Source: Hymenoscyphus infarciens
Lineage: Eukaryota > Ascomycota > Leotiomycetes > Helotiales > Helotiaceae
Assembly: GCA_001414345.1 (NCBI GenBank)
Contig: LLCB01000188.1
Coordinates: 52,175 to 116,174 of the forward strand
Length of the DNA stretch: 64,000 nucleotides
Reading direction: 5' to 3'
Shown here: positions 48,946 to 63,133 of the stretch, piece by piece
Numbering within the stretch: the first letter of the stretch is position 1
Layout of the letters: each line of letters begins with the position of its first letter
Position numbers and translations under genes: made by a program
The notes under the pieces: model-generated
What the model was told of the DNA's origin: nothing
Database searches by the model: none
Seen by the model: the letters and a program-made list of their open reading frames with translations, nothing else

Positions 48946-51900
48946 AGTATACTTTTTTTAAACTATATAAAATCTATTATACTTCTATATACCTAAGACT
49001 TTAACCCTCGTATAACTATAATAACTATATAGTAAAGATTTATATACTAGAGTAGTTTTATATTATTAATATATACTTATAATTTTAGATTTTTTATTAA
49101 TTTTATTTATATATACTAGCTTACTAGCTTACTAGTGTACTAACTAGCTACTTATATACTCTATTAACTTATAACTTTAATATATATATATATATAATAA
49201 TATACTAGAAATATTTTACTAATTACTTTATAAAAGTATATATACTTAGCTTATAATTAATATAAACTACTTAAACTTCTTATTCTAGCTTTCTTATATA
49301 ACTTTATTATTTCTTTTACTAGTTTTAGTTACTAATTTTAGTAGTTTATTTACTTATTAATTTTTAGTAGTATTAAGCTCTAGAGAGTTTAGTTTTAGTT
49401 TCTAGGGATTTTAGTTTCTAGGGATTTTCTATACTTAATAACTTACTTGTTAGATCACGTGTTAGCTTACTTACTAGCTTACTTATTAGCTTCTTTACTA
49501 AACTCCTCTTTCTTCTCTTCTAATATAAATATATAGCTTTTACGCTAGGAATAGTACTTTAAAGTTACTCTTTATTATAACCCCTTTTTATATCTTACTA
49601 GTACTTATTTCTAATCCTTTCTAAGTATAATTTTAGAAATAATATATCTATATTAGATAATTTTAGCTACTCTTAAGCTATCTAGAAAACTAGATACTTT
49701 AGAGGCTTATATAAAAGCTATTAAAAATCTTCTATTATATTATCTTAAGTTTAGGAAATAAATTCTTTTCTTTATACTAGTATAAAATTAAATTATCTAT
49801 TAACCCTTTAATATTTATATAGAGAATTATTCTTTTAGACTCTATTATACGTTTTATTTCTAGGACTAGAGATAACCTCTTTCTAGGCTTATTTATATCT
49901 AGAATAAGGTTAAAACTCTTTAATAACTTTTAATAAATAATACCTTATATTTTCTTAACTCGAACTCTCTCTCTTAAACCTATATAAGGAGGAGGCTTAA
50001 TAATAAGAGAATTTAGGTCTATTTATTTATAAGGAGATAGTGATTCCGTCCTCTATATACGAATTCCTTTCCCTAGATCTACTAATATAAGTCTTAAAAC
50101 CGATTTATTAGTACGATTTAAAAAGGCAAAGTTTCTTAATTTAACGTATTTATTAAAAAGAGTAATACTAAGCCTAGTATTCTTAAGAACCTTATATATT
50201 CTTATTCCTCTCTCTATATAAATAACTATAGTATAGGTTTATATTACTAGTATTAACTAATTACTAAGGTAGCTTATTATATTAATCCTAACATTTCTAA
50301 GCTTACTTATAATTCTTATATATATATTTAGTAATAGCCTCTTCTTTTCTAACCTCCTTTTTTTAACCTCTTAGTACTATACTTTATAAAACTCGACATT
50401 AAGCTATTAGTTAAGTAGTAATAGTAGAGGTTATACTTTAAAAGTATTAAGAAAATACTTTTCTACTTTAAAAGTAAACTAGGATTTTTCTTAGTTACTT
50501 AACAAGTTATACTATAGATTACTATAGAGTTAGTATTACTATTAGAAACTATAATTAGAGTACCTATCTTTAATACTTAGAACGTTAAGCCTTATCCTCT
50601 AATAAGTTCTAGACCTTCTTATTTTCTCTACTTTCTAGAACCTTTTAAATATTATAGAGTCTTAAATTTCTTAATCTTTTAATAGTACTACTATATACTT
50701 TAATATTATAAGAGTATAATAGTAAATATAAGGACTTTAAGAGTACTATAGGTAAAGAGGAGAAAGTACTATATATTAATCCTATCTTATTCTACTAAGT
50801 ATTATAGTTATTAGTAGAATATTTAAGATAATTTAAGTATATAGTTTTTTATCTCTAGACTTATATTACTATCTTATTCCTTATTATTAATAAATAAAGG
50901 TGATTCTATACTTATAGCTTAGTAGTTACTATATAAGGTAAAAGAAGGTATTTTCTTAAATTCTATAAGTATATAAATTTATTCTTAGTTTACTTACCTT
51001 TTATTATAGCCTATCTTCTAGCTTTCTTATATTTTTCTCTTAGCTATTAGTACTTTTCTCTAGCTTAACTAATAAATCTACTATAAAATATATAAGGTAG
51101 TAAGAGTATATAAGTGCTAAACTAACTAATGTTTTAACTAATATTTTACTCTATATACTTTTAGTCTTTTGTAATATACTATATTCTCTCTCCTCTCTCT
51201 ACTATTATAATAAAATAAAATACTATAGTTAAAATTAATTTAAAATTACTATAAATAAGTTCCTAAATACTAGCTTACGATCGATTAATTAGCTCTCGCT
51301 CTTACTAACATTTTGATTAGGATTCCTTATCTAGTAGCTTATATAGTACTTTTTTACTAGTTAAATAATAGGTATTTAACTAGAGAGGCGATATAGGCTA
51401 CCTACTAAGTAGCTTAGGTATACTCTTTCTAGTTAAATCTATACCTTACTATAGGCTTACTAGACTCTATAAAATCTATAAATCATCTATATTATTAAGG
51501 CTATATTAGAGAGGTAGCTATATAATATAATATAATAGAAAGAATAACGAGTAATCTAGTTAAATTAATAAGTAAGCTAGTATATTAACAAGTAGGTAAG
51601 TATTTTAGAGAGTAAGTTAAGGGAATTATAAGTAAACTAGGGAATTAATAAGTAAGCTAGTAGATAAGCTAGTAAGTAAGCTAATATATAATCTAACGAG
51701 TGAGCTAATAATTAAGCTTACGTAATTAGCAATCTAAGCTGCTTTTTATAAGTAAGCTAGTAAGCTAGTAAGTAAGCTTATAAGTAATCTTATAAGTAAG
51801 CTTTAGCTATTAGCTTACGTCTTAGTTTACTTACTAGATTACTTACTAGCTTACTACTACTCTTTTCTAACTATTAAAGACTTAGAAAGTAAAGGTTTAA

Positions 51901-54900
51901 GTAGAAGATAAAATAGATATCTATAAAGTAATACTTATAATAAGCCTAAGTTAAGTAATAGAACTAGTTTAAAGAAATCTATAAAATTAAGCCTAATTAT
52001 AAATATAATTATAAGATAATATAGAAATCGTTTAAGTATAGTTTAAAAGACTATTTAACTATATTAAGATATGAAAATCTAGATACTAACCTTAAATAAT
52101 AATACTATATTAATTAATATATAGGTATAAAACGCTACTATACTTCTAATATATCTCTAAAAGATAAAATCCTAATCCTAGAGTATTATTCTAAGTACTT
52201 ATTAAACCTATATAATTAAGAAAGTGATTAAGAGCTCTAGATCTCTACTTTAAATACTAGTACTAAAATAGCGATTTATAAGTAATAAGAGATATAAAAC
52301 TAGGCTATATAATTTACTTTTACTTACTCTTACTACTATTACTAAGCTTCTTAGCTATAGAGAGAGAAGTACGTTTCTAAAGATGTTTATTCTTTTAAGT
52401 AATAAGATTCTATAATTTAGCGTCGACTAATAGTAAATCTAAAACTAACGAAGAGCGAGGAGAGGAAAGGTATACTTGTTTAATATAAGATATAGTCTCT
52501 ATATCCTCTACTAGCTACTTATTAATAATAGATTAATTAAAGAGTATATTATTATCTCTATAATAAGGTTTAGTATCTATATAGTTAGTTATAAGTAATA
52601 AGAGAGACTATCTACTAATAGATAGTTAAAGAGACGGATTTATAGTTATAGTATCTATATTTATTAGAGCGTAGCCTAGAATATTATAAATTAGATTACT
52701 TAGAGTATATATATTAGAAAACGAGTAAATATAGTTAAGTATATAAGAATTAACTTAGATTTAGGCTTATAATAGTAATAAGGAAGAGATAAGATTACCT
52801 AAGAACTACGCCTATTATATATATTCTAGGAAATCCTTAGAGAAGGTATTACTATTAGAATAATATAGTAGATAAGTATTATTATTACTATATAATAGTA
52901 TACTTAGATTATTATTTTTAAATTTGTCTCTATTCTATAGTAAAAATTCGTTAAAATTAAACTTACTCTTATTAGAGTTAAAAAGAAGTAGAGTATAAAC
53001 TCTTACTTTATTCTACGCCTTCTTCTCTTATACCTTCTCTCTTAACTTTTATAGAGATATCTAGGTATTATTTTTAAAGTTTTATATATATAATTATAAA
53101 GAAGAGTTAATAAGTTATAATTACTAGGATAGTGTTTAAATCTACTTTATACTATTAAGATTTTTAGGCTAAGGTTTAATCTAGAGAAGAGAAAGGAAAA
53201 CCGCTATATTAAGAGTATCTTATCTTATAATAGCTTCTTAATTATTCTAGTACTTCTAGATATTAATACCTTGTCTAGTAAGGCTATAATAGCTTTTAAT
53301 TATACTAATTTAACTAGGACTAAGCGTATAACTAATAACATATAATATTAGTTTAATATTATAGTACCTCTTATTCTTATTCTTATTCTTAATTACTTAC
53401 TTATACTAGTATTTAATCTCTAAAAGAGTATTTAGTTTTAGAACTACTAGAATATTAATCTATAAGGCCTATAAGAGAGAGCTAGAGCTAGTAGATCTTT
53501 TAGCTATTCCTCTTTTAAAGAACGTAGTATCCTACTAGAGGCGAGATTTTTAGTTCTTAAACCTATTTTAGACTCTTACCTCTAATTATTTATAAATAGT
53601 AGTATTATATTCTAGATTACTAAAGCTAAGATCTCTTAAAAGATTATTATAGGCTTCTTATAAATAGTCGGTCTCTATAGATCTTATACTTTAAGTATAC
53701 TTAGTAAATCTTAATTCCTCTTTTATAAGATAGTAGGTATCTACTTAGTATAACTAAATCTCTTAGAAATAACTTATACTAAAGTCTACTTTCTATTTTT
53801 ATATAATAGCTAATAAAGATATACTATTAAGCTTAGTCTTATAAACTAGAATTCTAAAGTCTACTTTGTCTAGTAATTATAGTTTCTTATTATTAACTCT
53901 ATTATAAGGAACCTAAACCTAAGCTAGTTTACTTATCTTACCTAATACTTAAATACTATACTTAAGCTTCTTATTATTAATAATAGTAATCTCTTAAATA
54001 TTTATACTAAAAGGGCCTAGTAGTATTTATAACACCTTATAAATACCTTAAATATATATAGCTTTATCTTTAAAGAGTAGAGAGGAAGTAAGAGATAAGA
54101 AATCAAGGTATAGCTAAAAGCGTTTAACTACTATAGGAGTTCTTAGAGCTATAGTAGAGATAGTACTATTACTAAGAGTAAAAGTTAGCTTTATATACCT
54201 ATTAAAAAGATTATAAGATTATACTATAAAATAAGTTTAATAGTTATTAAAAGTTAATTAACTATAGCCTTACTTATAAGAGACTATAGTTAGTTTATTA
54301 AATTAAATAATTCTCTAATCTATTTTAATTAGGTATATAAGAGTAAAGATAAATTAGTAAAACCTTAATATAGATAGGTAATATAAGTAGAGTATAAGAG
54401 ACTATAAAAGCTAGTTACGATTCCTTGATCTAATAAAGTAGAAGGAGGTAAGAGAGATACTAATTAACCGGCGGTATAGTCGCTTCTCTTCTCTCTATAG
54501 CTTTAACTATCTTAGAACTAGCTTAAATACTATTAGAAACCATTTACTACTTACTTATCTAATCTAACGTTATATTAATTTAACCTTTTAAAGTAATATT
54601 CTTAATCTTAATACTAGCTTTATATAGTATTTATATACTCTTAATAAAATCAGGTTACGTAATTACTCTATAAATCTACTACTATCTAAATAAATAGAGC
54701 TTCTAATAATAACTACTTAGAGTCTTATCTTAAAACCTCTAAGTATAGGTAAGTCTAAACTTAATCTAAATATCTATTATTCTTATCTTTTATAGATACT
54801 ACTAAAGATTCTAAGTTATCTAAAAAACTATGTTAATAAGTTATAAGTTCTTATTATAAACTTGCTAAACTTATAGCTAGCTAATAAGGCTACTCTTTTA

Positions 54901-56300
54901 AACATTTATATATAATACTATATATTAAAAAAAGCTCTCTATCTCTAGTACTAAGAATAGGAATACTAAATTAAACTTAAAGAGTATAATAATCATCTTA
55001 TAAGTATTAATTCTAGAATAAAAGTCTATCTTACTAAATATACTTTAGGCTCTATAATAATTTATAACTACTCTAATATTAAGTATCTTCTATAATACTC
55101 TCTTCTTATCTATTTATTATAATAGTTTCTCTTATAATTCTCCTCTCTTATCTACTACTTATAATAATCCTTTCTTAGTTATATATTATAATACACCCTT
55201 CTTATCTACTATAATATATAATACTAGTTATAGTACGGTTTCGCCCGCTTTTAGTAGCCCGCCTTTACTAGAAACTAGTTTAAGGAATAGAATAGAGGGA
55301 ATAAAGGTGCTAAATCATATTTTAAGAGTTAATAGAGAAGCTTATAAACTTATTATATATTTAAATGCTTCTCTATTATTAGATACTTTATTAAATAAAA
55401 AGATTCTACTTAAATAGGTTAGTTTTTTATTCTTTATTCTATTAAAAAATTCTAACCTATTATAGAAACTTAGAGAGAACTAGATCTACTAATACTATAC
55501 TTTCTAATTATATCTTAAAACGTCTAACTAAACCGAGGTATAGGCGGCCTAAAAGCTTCTTTCTAAATTAAATACTATCTTTTTATATATATATAACTCT
55601 ATAAACAAGGAAGAAGGTGATTTCTAGATATATAAGGCTTTTTAAAATCTATTTATAAATAACTTCTTTACCTATCTTAAAGCTTGTATAGATTAATATA
55701 TTTACTTTATAAGAGGTGTTATTAATATATTAGATATAAAAAAAGATGCTAATAAAGTAGCTAAGAAATAAAGGAAGTTATAAGTATTAGCTTAGTACTA
55801 ATATAGTATTATAGTAGAAGTATAGTAGTAATAGGTAAAGAAGCTTATAAGGCTTTATTAGAATAGTATAAACCTTTAACTAATTCAGGGTCGACGATCT
55901 ATAAGCTAGGTATAGTAGTAATAGGCCTTTAATAAATATTAAAAGATATCTATAAATAGTTAATTCTTTATATAATACTTATAAGAATAGAAGTAAATAT
56001 AAATATAAAGCTTAGTAGAACGTGGATTAATTATAATATTAATACTAGGATTAGTACTATATAGGATTAATATTAAGAATCTTTATAAGTAGAATATATA
56101 TATATATAAAGACTTCTTAACCTATTCTTTACTTTAGTAAGCGTATATTTTTAGGCTACGAATCTATAAGCAACCTTATAAAAATTAATAGGTAAGCTAA
56201 TAGATAAGCTATTAATATAGTAAGTAAGCTATTAAGTTAGATAAGCTTATAGACAAGCTTTAAAAGCTCTTAATACTAACCTTATTACTATAACTACCTT

Positions 56301-56355
56301 ATAACTACTATTAACTACTATTAACTACTATTAACTACTATTAACTACTATTACC
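56301..56355 (+). repeat. 10-bp tandem repeat TTAACTACTA
   Basis: About five perfect copies in a row inside the giant element. Confidence 0.85.
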
Positions 56356-57118
56356 TTATAACTATCTACTATATTACTACTCTTTATATATATATATTTA
56401 TTAGAAATTCATTTCTAGCTACTCTTATATACTATCTACCTCTAAACTACTAAAGAGAGCCTTCTAGTAACTCGTAGTTAGTCTTCTTTATACTTCTTAA
56501 CCTTTTTACTCTAACTTATAGTTATAATAAGTATTCTTATACTCTATTAATAATAGTATATTATTCTACTTAAGATACCTTCCTACTATATAGAGAATAG
56601 TCCTTAACTTATATCTAAGAGTACTATTAATTCCTTTACTTATTATACTACCTTAAAACTAGACCTATTATATAGAATAAAGATTATAAACCTCTTAATA
56701 GTAAACTTCTTAGATAGTATTAACTTTGTAGCTTATTTAAAGCTTTAAAACCTTTTAATACTTATACTTTTTAATAATAGATAAATTAGAGTTACTTACC
56801 TAGTAATCTCGAATTTAGAGTTAAACTACTTAGTAGTAAGATATTAGATCTAAGGGAGTATAGAATAAGTTTTCTTTAAAGTAATAGGGTTTTAGAGAGT
56901 AATCTCTAATAGTAAATAGAGTTTCCTAGTAAGAGATAATCTAGTCTTTTTATACTTTTAGATTATTAAATTAATACTTAGCCTTTCCTACTCTTATAAT
57001 ACAATTCTATATAGTAAATATACTAGAATTAACTAATAAGCTAGTAAGTAAGCTCTTAAATTAACTAGTAAGTTAATAGATAAGCTTCTAAAAGCTCTAA
57101 ATTATCTTAAGAGTTTAC

Positions 57119-57196
57119 GAGTAAGCTAGTAAGTAAGCTGCCGAGTAAGTAGTAAATGAGTAAGCTAGTAAGTAAGCTGCCGAGTAAGTAGTAAAT
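57119..57196 (+). repeat. Perfect 39-bp tandem duplication with GTAAGCT motifs
   Basis: 57119-57157 and 57158-57196 are identical, in a region otherwise saturated with mutations. Confidence 0.9.
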
Positions 57197-59904
57197 AGTA
57201 TTACTATTATTATAACCTATCTAGAGAAAGACTTAAAGTTAAGTATTATTCGAAAGAATAATACTATTCTAAGAATAACTCTTAATATAAATAACTCTAA
57301 ATTAATCTTAAGAGAAGAATATTAGCGTAAAAAGAAACTCTTACTCTTTCTATCTATAGCTAAGGCTAAGATAAATAAAATACTCTACTTTATTAAAATC
57401 CTATTTATAAATCTATAAAATACCTTCTAATTTATTAAAACCAACTATCTATTAGAATAAGAGTTAATACTAGTAATAATATACTTATTAATCCTCTTAG
57501 TTAGTAAAGTAGTAGTAAATAAGGTAAAGTAAATAAACGCCTACTCTAACCTTTTATAAATCTATATTTATCTATACTAATATTATCTAATATCTTCTAA
57601 TAAGATATCCTTATTATAATATCTTTACTAATAATAGATACTATTATAGAGTCTTACTAGTTTTATTAGAGATTTTAAAGATAGTTAAAACTATAGTAAA
57701 GTAAAAACTCTAGCTTTCTAAGTATAGGGAATTAGATTTATCTAAAGCTTTATATATAAGTATTATTACTTACTTCTATAATTTTTATATTTAAATCCTT
57801 AAAGCTAATAGATAGCTAACTAGATAACTACTTATAGTTATTACTTATAAAATAGGCTTCTATCTCCTCTATTAAAGAAGTAGTATACCTCCTTAGTCTT
57901 ATCTTCTTATAACCCTTAGTCTTTAACCTTATCTTTTAGTACTCTAGTTATTACTCTACTAATACTAAATAATTTACTCTTTTTATAAACTCTTATATTA
58001 AATTCTAATAATTAACTACCTCTTTACACTTATATACTAAAAGATATTAATTCTATAGAGTATACGTAAGCCTTAGAACCTCTAGATAATAGGTATATAG
58101 TACTAGCTATTAAAGGTCTCTTAAACACTTTTTCTAATTCTACTACTAGCTCTTTACACCTACTTAATTAATTAGTATATTCTCTTAATTAATTAGTATA
58201 TCCTCTTAATTATACTATAGCTCTCGAGGCTACTAGCTTCTTATACCTACTTTCTCTTAAAAGTCTCTTAAACCTAAACCCTTTATACCTACTTAATTAC
58301 TTAATACTAGTTCTTAAAGGTCTTTCTCTATAACCTTCTTTTAACGTCGATAACACTGCTTCTTAAGAGTTAGCCTTATTACGTCTAAAAGACTAGATCG
58401 AATCCTTAGACAGTTCTACTAATCTAAATCAACTACTTAACCTAAATTAGCCTCTTAATATAGTAGAAACTAGTATAGTAGCTTTAATAAAAATAAAGTC
58501 TATAAATAAGAGTAAGAAGGATATAGAATTAAACTATATAATACTAGAATATAAAGTATTCTCTTAGCTTAGAAAATATAACTAAGTCCTCTTTAAAAGA
58601 AGATTAGAAAATTAGCTTAAAAGTAAGCTATACTCTAATCTTTAGTTTTCTAATAAGTCCCTTTATAAGCTTATTAAGTTAATTATATAGTATAGACTAG
58701 TAACTAAGAACATATTTATATTATATATAAATTTAAAGAGCTAGATAAAGAAGCTATTTATCTTAAAAGAGGACCTAGCTATACCTACTAAGTACTAATA
58801 TAAGTACTATATCTACTATATTCTTTCTTATAAGTAACCTATAAAAGACCTGTTTCTATTAATAATAAATAAAACTTTTAATAAAGAGTATATAGCTATA
58901 AACTATTTATATTTAGAGATTTAATATATTATTAATAGCTCTTACGTTTTCTATTCTTTCTAGATCCTTTACCTTATAGTATTAGGTTCTAATCCTAATA
59001 ATAGTCGTTCTTAATCTTTCTATCCTTCTAGACCGGTCCTAGATAGAGTCTATAGATTTACTATAAGCGTTTTCTTCTAAGCTCTACTAGATTTTATTAG
59101 GTTACTAAACTAGTAAAGATATTATAAACTAGTTACTACTTTACTCTTTGTTTTTCTTATTATAAAAGAGAAGAGTTATAAACTATTAATATAAGATATA
59201 ATACTTTAAGCTTAGTAAGATACAGTTCCCTTTATACATATTCTAGGCTACCTTTTCTTTAGATTATATAAGCCTATATAGAATAACGTTAGCCTTAGCT
59301 AGATTAATATAAAGATAATTGTTTTCTTAATCTATTTCTATACTAGTTAGACCTACGTTAACGTATACTTCTAAGTTAAGTTCTAATATACTAAGTTAAA
59401 GGCTTATATCTAGTAATATTATATATTAACTTTTCTTAACTTTATTACTAGTTCCTTAGATTATATAAAGAACTATATACGTTATATTATTAAAATCTAG
59501 GAATAAGCCTTATAAGTTCGACTACTAGATATTCTTAATTGCCTAGCTAAGCTAATTACTCTAATAATTATACTAAACCTACTAGCTCTAATAGAACTAC
59601 TACGTAGGTTATCGAGAATTGTTAATACTACTAATGTCACTAGTACAGCTACTATTAGTAGTTAGTTAAAGCGTAAAAATACTACTAATAATATAAATAC
59701 TACTAATAATATAAATGCTACTAGAGTACGTAAGAAGGCTAGAAGTAACTAGAGATCTCTTTTCTTTCCTTATTTTAAAGTATTAAATTAATTAAAGAGA
59801 AGAGATATATATTAGACTATATATAAAGCGTCTATTACTCCTTTTCTTTTCTTTTTCTTCTCTTTTACTCTAATATATAGAATAGAAAGAATTTTATAGT
59901 AGAG

Positions 59905-59945
59905 TTCTATAGATAAATAGATAGATAAATAGATAGATAGATAGA
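59905..59945 (+). repeat. (GATA)n microsatellite
   Basis: A run of GATA/AATA tetranucleotides inside the giant element; a simple repeat, not a set of regulatory sites. Confidence 0.85.
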
Positions 59946-61975
59946 AATATTAATATATACTCTAGACGTTTTTTACTACCTTTTTAATACTCTTCTCTTC
60001 TTATTATAATATATAGAATAGAATAGAGTTTTATAGTAGAGTTTTATATATATAAGTAAAAGAAAAGGGGTTTTTTTCAGCTACTTATTCCTTATAGCTT
60101 TTTTCCCTTCTCTAGATAATTCGTTATATATAATTATAAAATAAGTTATAAAAACTATATTATTATAGCTATAGTAATTATTATGATTTACTTATAGCTA
60201 GATTTATACTAGGTAGAGTAACGTAGATATAGAGTAGTCTCTTATAAAGAAGTATAAAACTTAGTAGATAAGCCTTATTATACTTATACTAGAATATATC
60301 TTATTTATTAATTAAAGCTTACTACTTACTAGCTTACTTAACTTTTAGTAGCTTACTCGGCAGCTTACTAGCTAGGTAAGTTAAAATACTAGAAAGAATT
60401 ATATATATACTTACTTATCTTACTAACTTACTTACTATTATATTATAGCTTTCTTAGCTTACTTACTATAGCTATATAGCAGTTATTATAAGACTTATAG
60501 TACCTTTTATACTCCTAGGAGCTAAGTGCTTTATTAGGAAATAAATATATTTAATATAAAGTTATATACTAAAACTTATATCTAATATTCTTTACTATAA
60601 CCTTAGCTTAGAAGGAGACTTTAGCTTAAACTTAAATTAAGTCTTAAAGCTAGAGATAATCTAAACTATAAAAGACTAAGTAGGTAATAGCAGTTCTAAG
60701 ACAACCTTTAAATTATATGTTTTTAGAGAATATAGTTCTATATATATTAATAAAGAGGTAAACATTTTTAGGTAAATTTAGATAGGATTCGAGGTTATTA
60801 ATACTTAAACCTTTAAGCGATTCTTTAATAGGTAATAAGAGCGAGCGTCTAGTAAAATATTTATATTTAGAGATAATAAGAGTAGCTCTACTTTACTTTC
60901 TTAGAATAGAGACGAGGTATATAATTCTAGAATTCTACTATTAGGTTCTTATTAATCTATTATAGAGGTCTAATTTTATAAAATAAGGTTAATAATAGAG
61001 TATATACTTATAGAAATAAATAGAATATATACCCTTCCCCTTCTTAAGATAAAGTAAGCTAGGAAGGATTTATAAGCTTATAGAAGACTATAGGTAGCTT
61101 ACCTATACTAAGATCTTAGTAAGGCTTACTCGCTAGCTTACTTATTAGCTTACTTATTAGCTTACTCGTTAGCTTACTTATTAGTTTACTTATACCTTAC
61201 TTTATTAACTATATAGATTATAACCTCCTTACTTATACCTCGCAACTTCGGTTCGAACTTTCTTCTATCCTTTTATAAGTAGCCTAGGTATTATAACTTT
61301 ATTCTTAGTTAATCCTTAATTTAATACTATAATTAACTTATATTATTACCTTTTACTCTCTTAATTCACCTCTATTTAATATAGTTAATATTATAGCTTT
61401 AACTTAAAACGAATCTTACCTTCTCTTTCTATATTCTCTCTAACTTTATTAATCTTCGCTATTAATTACTATCTCTTTATTTACTAACTACTTTATAAGC
61501 TATTATTATTATAACGAAATTAGTCTTCTTATTACTACTAAAGAAGAGTATAGATATTACTAGGAGAATAAAGCTATACCTACTAGATAAGAAAGGTAAC
61601 CTTCGCTTCGCGGTTCCTTTAAAGGAGGTAAAACTAAATAAAGGCTAAAATATAAGAGGTATTAAATAGCTTAGAGAAGGGGTTTAAAATAAGGAAAGGG
61701 AAGACGAAGATAAGAATAAGAAAGGTAAAGCTAGAGATAGGGATAGAGATAAAGAGTCTTCTTCTAAAAAGGATATATAAGTAGTTATTTATTAGAACTA
61801 ACTTACTAAGAAGTAGGTATCTATATTAACTATAAAGGAATTATATACTAATCTATAAAGAAAGATAAATAACGTTCTACTTTTAAAATTAATATAAAAG
61901 AGTATTACCTTAATTAACCTTTCTACTAAATAAAAGAGTAATATCTTTCGATTTTTCTAGAAAACTAACTATCTT

Positions 61976-62393
61976 AAGAAATTTAAAACTCTTAATAAAG
62001 TCTAGTAGGATTTACTATAGACCCTTAGTCTTTATAATTAAAGCTTTTATAAAATACTTTAATAGATCCTTAATAAGATTATTTAGTTAGCTTTTAAAAA
62101 CGTAAAATCTAAGCTTATTACTAAGGGGCTAGTAGTTTAGTAGAAGGATAAAGCTCTAATTTAAGTAGAGTATATAGATAAGTAGTTAGAGGAATTAGAG
62201 TATAACTAAGTTATTATAGGAAGGTTTAAGAGATTAGATAAGGAGAAGGTTATCTTAGAGGCTATAATATTATTAGAGGCTATAAAGCTATATATTATAA
62301 TAGTATAAAAGAAAAGAATTATAGAGGTTTTAGGTTTAGAAAAGGAATTAGAACTAGAGTAAGAATCTATATCTGCTTTAGTAAGTAAGTTAT
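61976..62393 (+). pseudogene. Coding fossil within the giant element
   Basis: One frame runs for about 139 codons with a codon-like composition rich in Lys, Glu, Leu and Ile. It is broken about fifteen times, only by TAA or TAG and never by TGA, and has ATA but no ATG. This is what RIP does to a coding strand (CAA, CAG and TGG become stops; ATG becomes ATA). No family recognised. Confidence 0.5.
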
Positions 62394-62904
62394 AGCTTTT
62401 TATATAATTATACTTAGATTTATATAGATACTTATAGTATAATAGTCTATTCTTACCGTACTCGGCCTAGAAGACTCTTAGAAGTATTTACTATATTAAC
62501 GTCTTTATTATTACTATACTTAAATATAATATCGCTAGAAGGTATAATAGAGTTAAGTAATAAAATTAAGTTAAGCGAGGTTAAATATAATAAGATTATA
62601 AGTTATTTTTATAGCTTTAAGTATTATATAGCTAATATTAAATAGGTTAACCTTTTCTAAATACTACTAGAGTAAGTATACTAGTCGTAGGTAAGTAATA
62701 TAGGTAGTTAGTATAAGTAGTATTAGAGTAGAGTAGTATACTTAATAATAGCTTAGATAGTTTATTTTATTATATAAATAATAAAAAGTTATACTTTAAT
62801 TTTATTCCTTTATAAGCTATAGTTACTTATTAAGTAAGTTTACTAGTTTATAAGGTTAATAACTTATATATTAATTCTAATAAATAATACTTAAGAAGTA
62901 TAAC

Positions 62905-63108
62905 TTACTTAGTAGCTTACTAGTAGAATAGGTTATTAATATAGTTTACTAGATAGTTTACTAGATAGTTTACTCGATAGCTTACTCGATAGCTTACTTA
63001 TTTAATTACTCGATAGGGAAAGCTTATTAATTCTAATAGCTTACTACTTAGATTACTTTTTAATATTACTCGGTGGTTTACTTAATAGCTTACTTATTAG
63101 CTTACTAG
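62905..63108 (-). repeat. Right subterminal cluster of GTAAGCT motifs, inverted
   Basis: Repeated AGCTTAC strings (GTAAGCT on the minus strand), many 10-12 bp apart, ending about 25 bp inside the right terminal repeat. Orientation is opposite to the left cluster, so both point inward from the ends. Confidence 0.75.
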
Positions 63109-63133
63109 TAGAATGGCGGCCTCAGGGGCTTAA

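Noticed and set aside
59905..59945. GATA runs as regulatory sites
   Set aside because: They form a tetranucleotide microsatellite within RIPed DNA, with no neighbouring gene.
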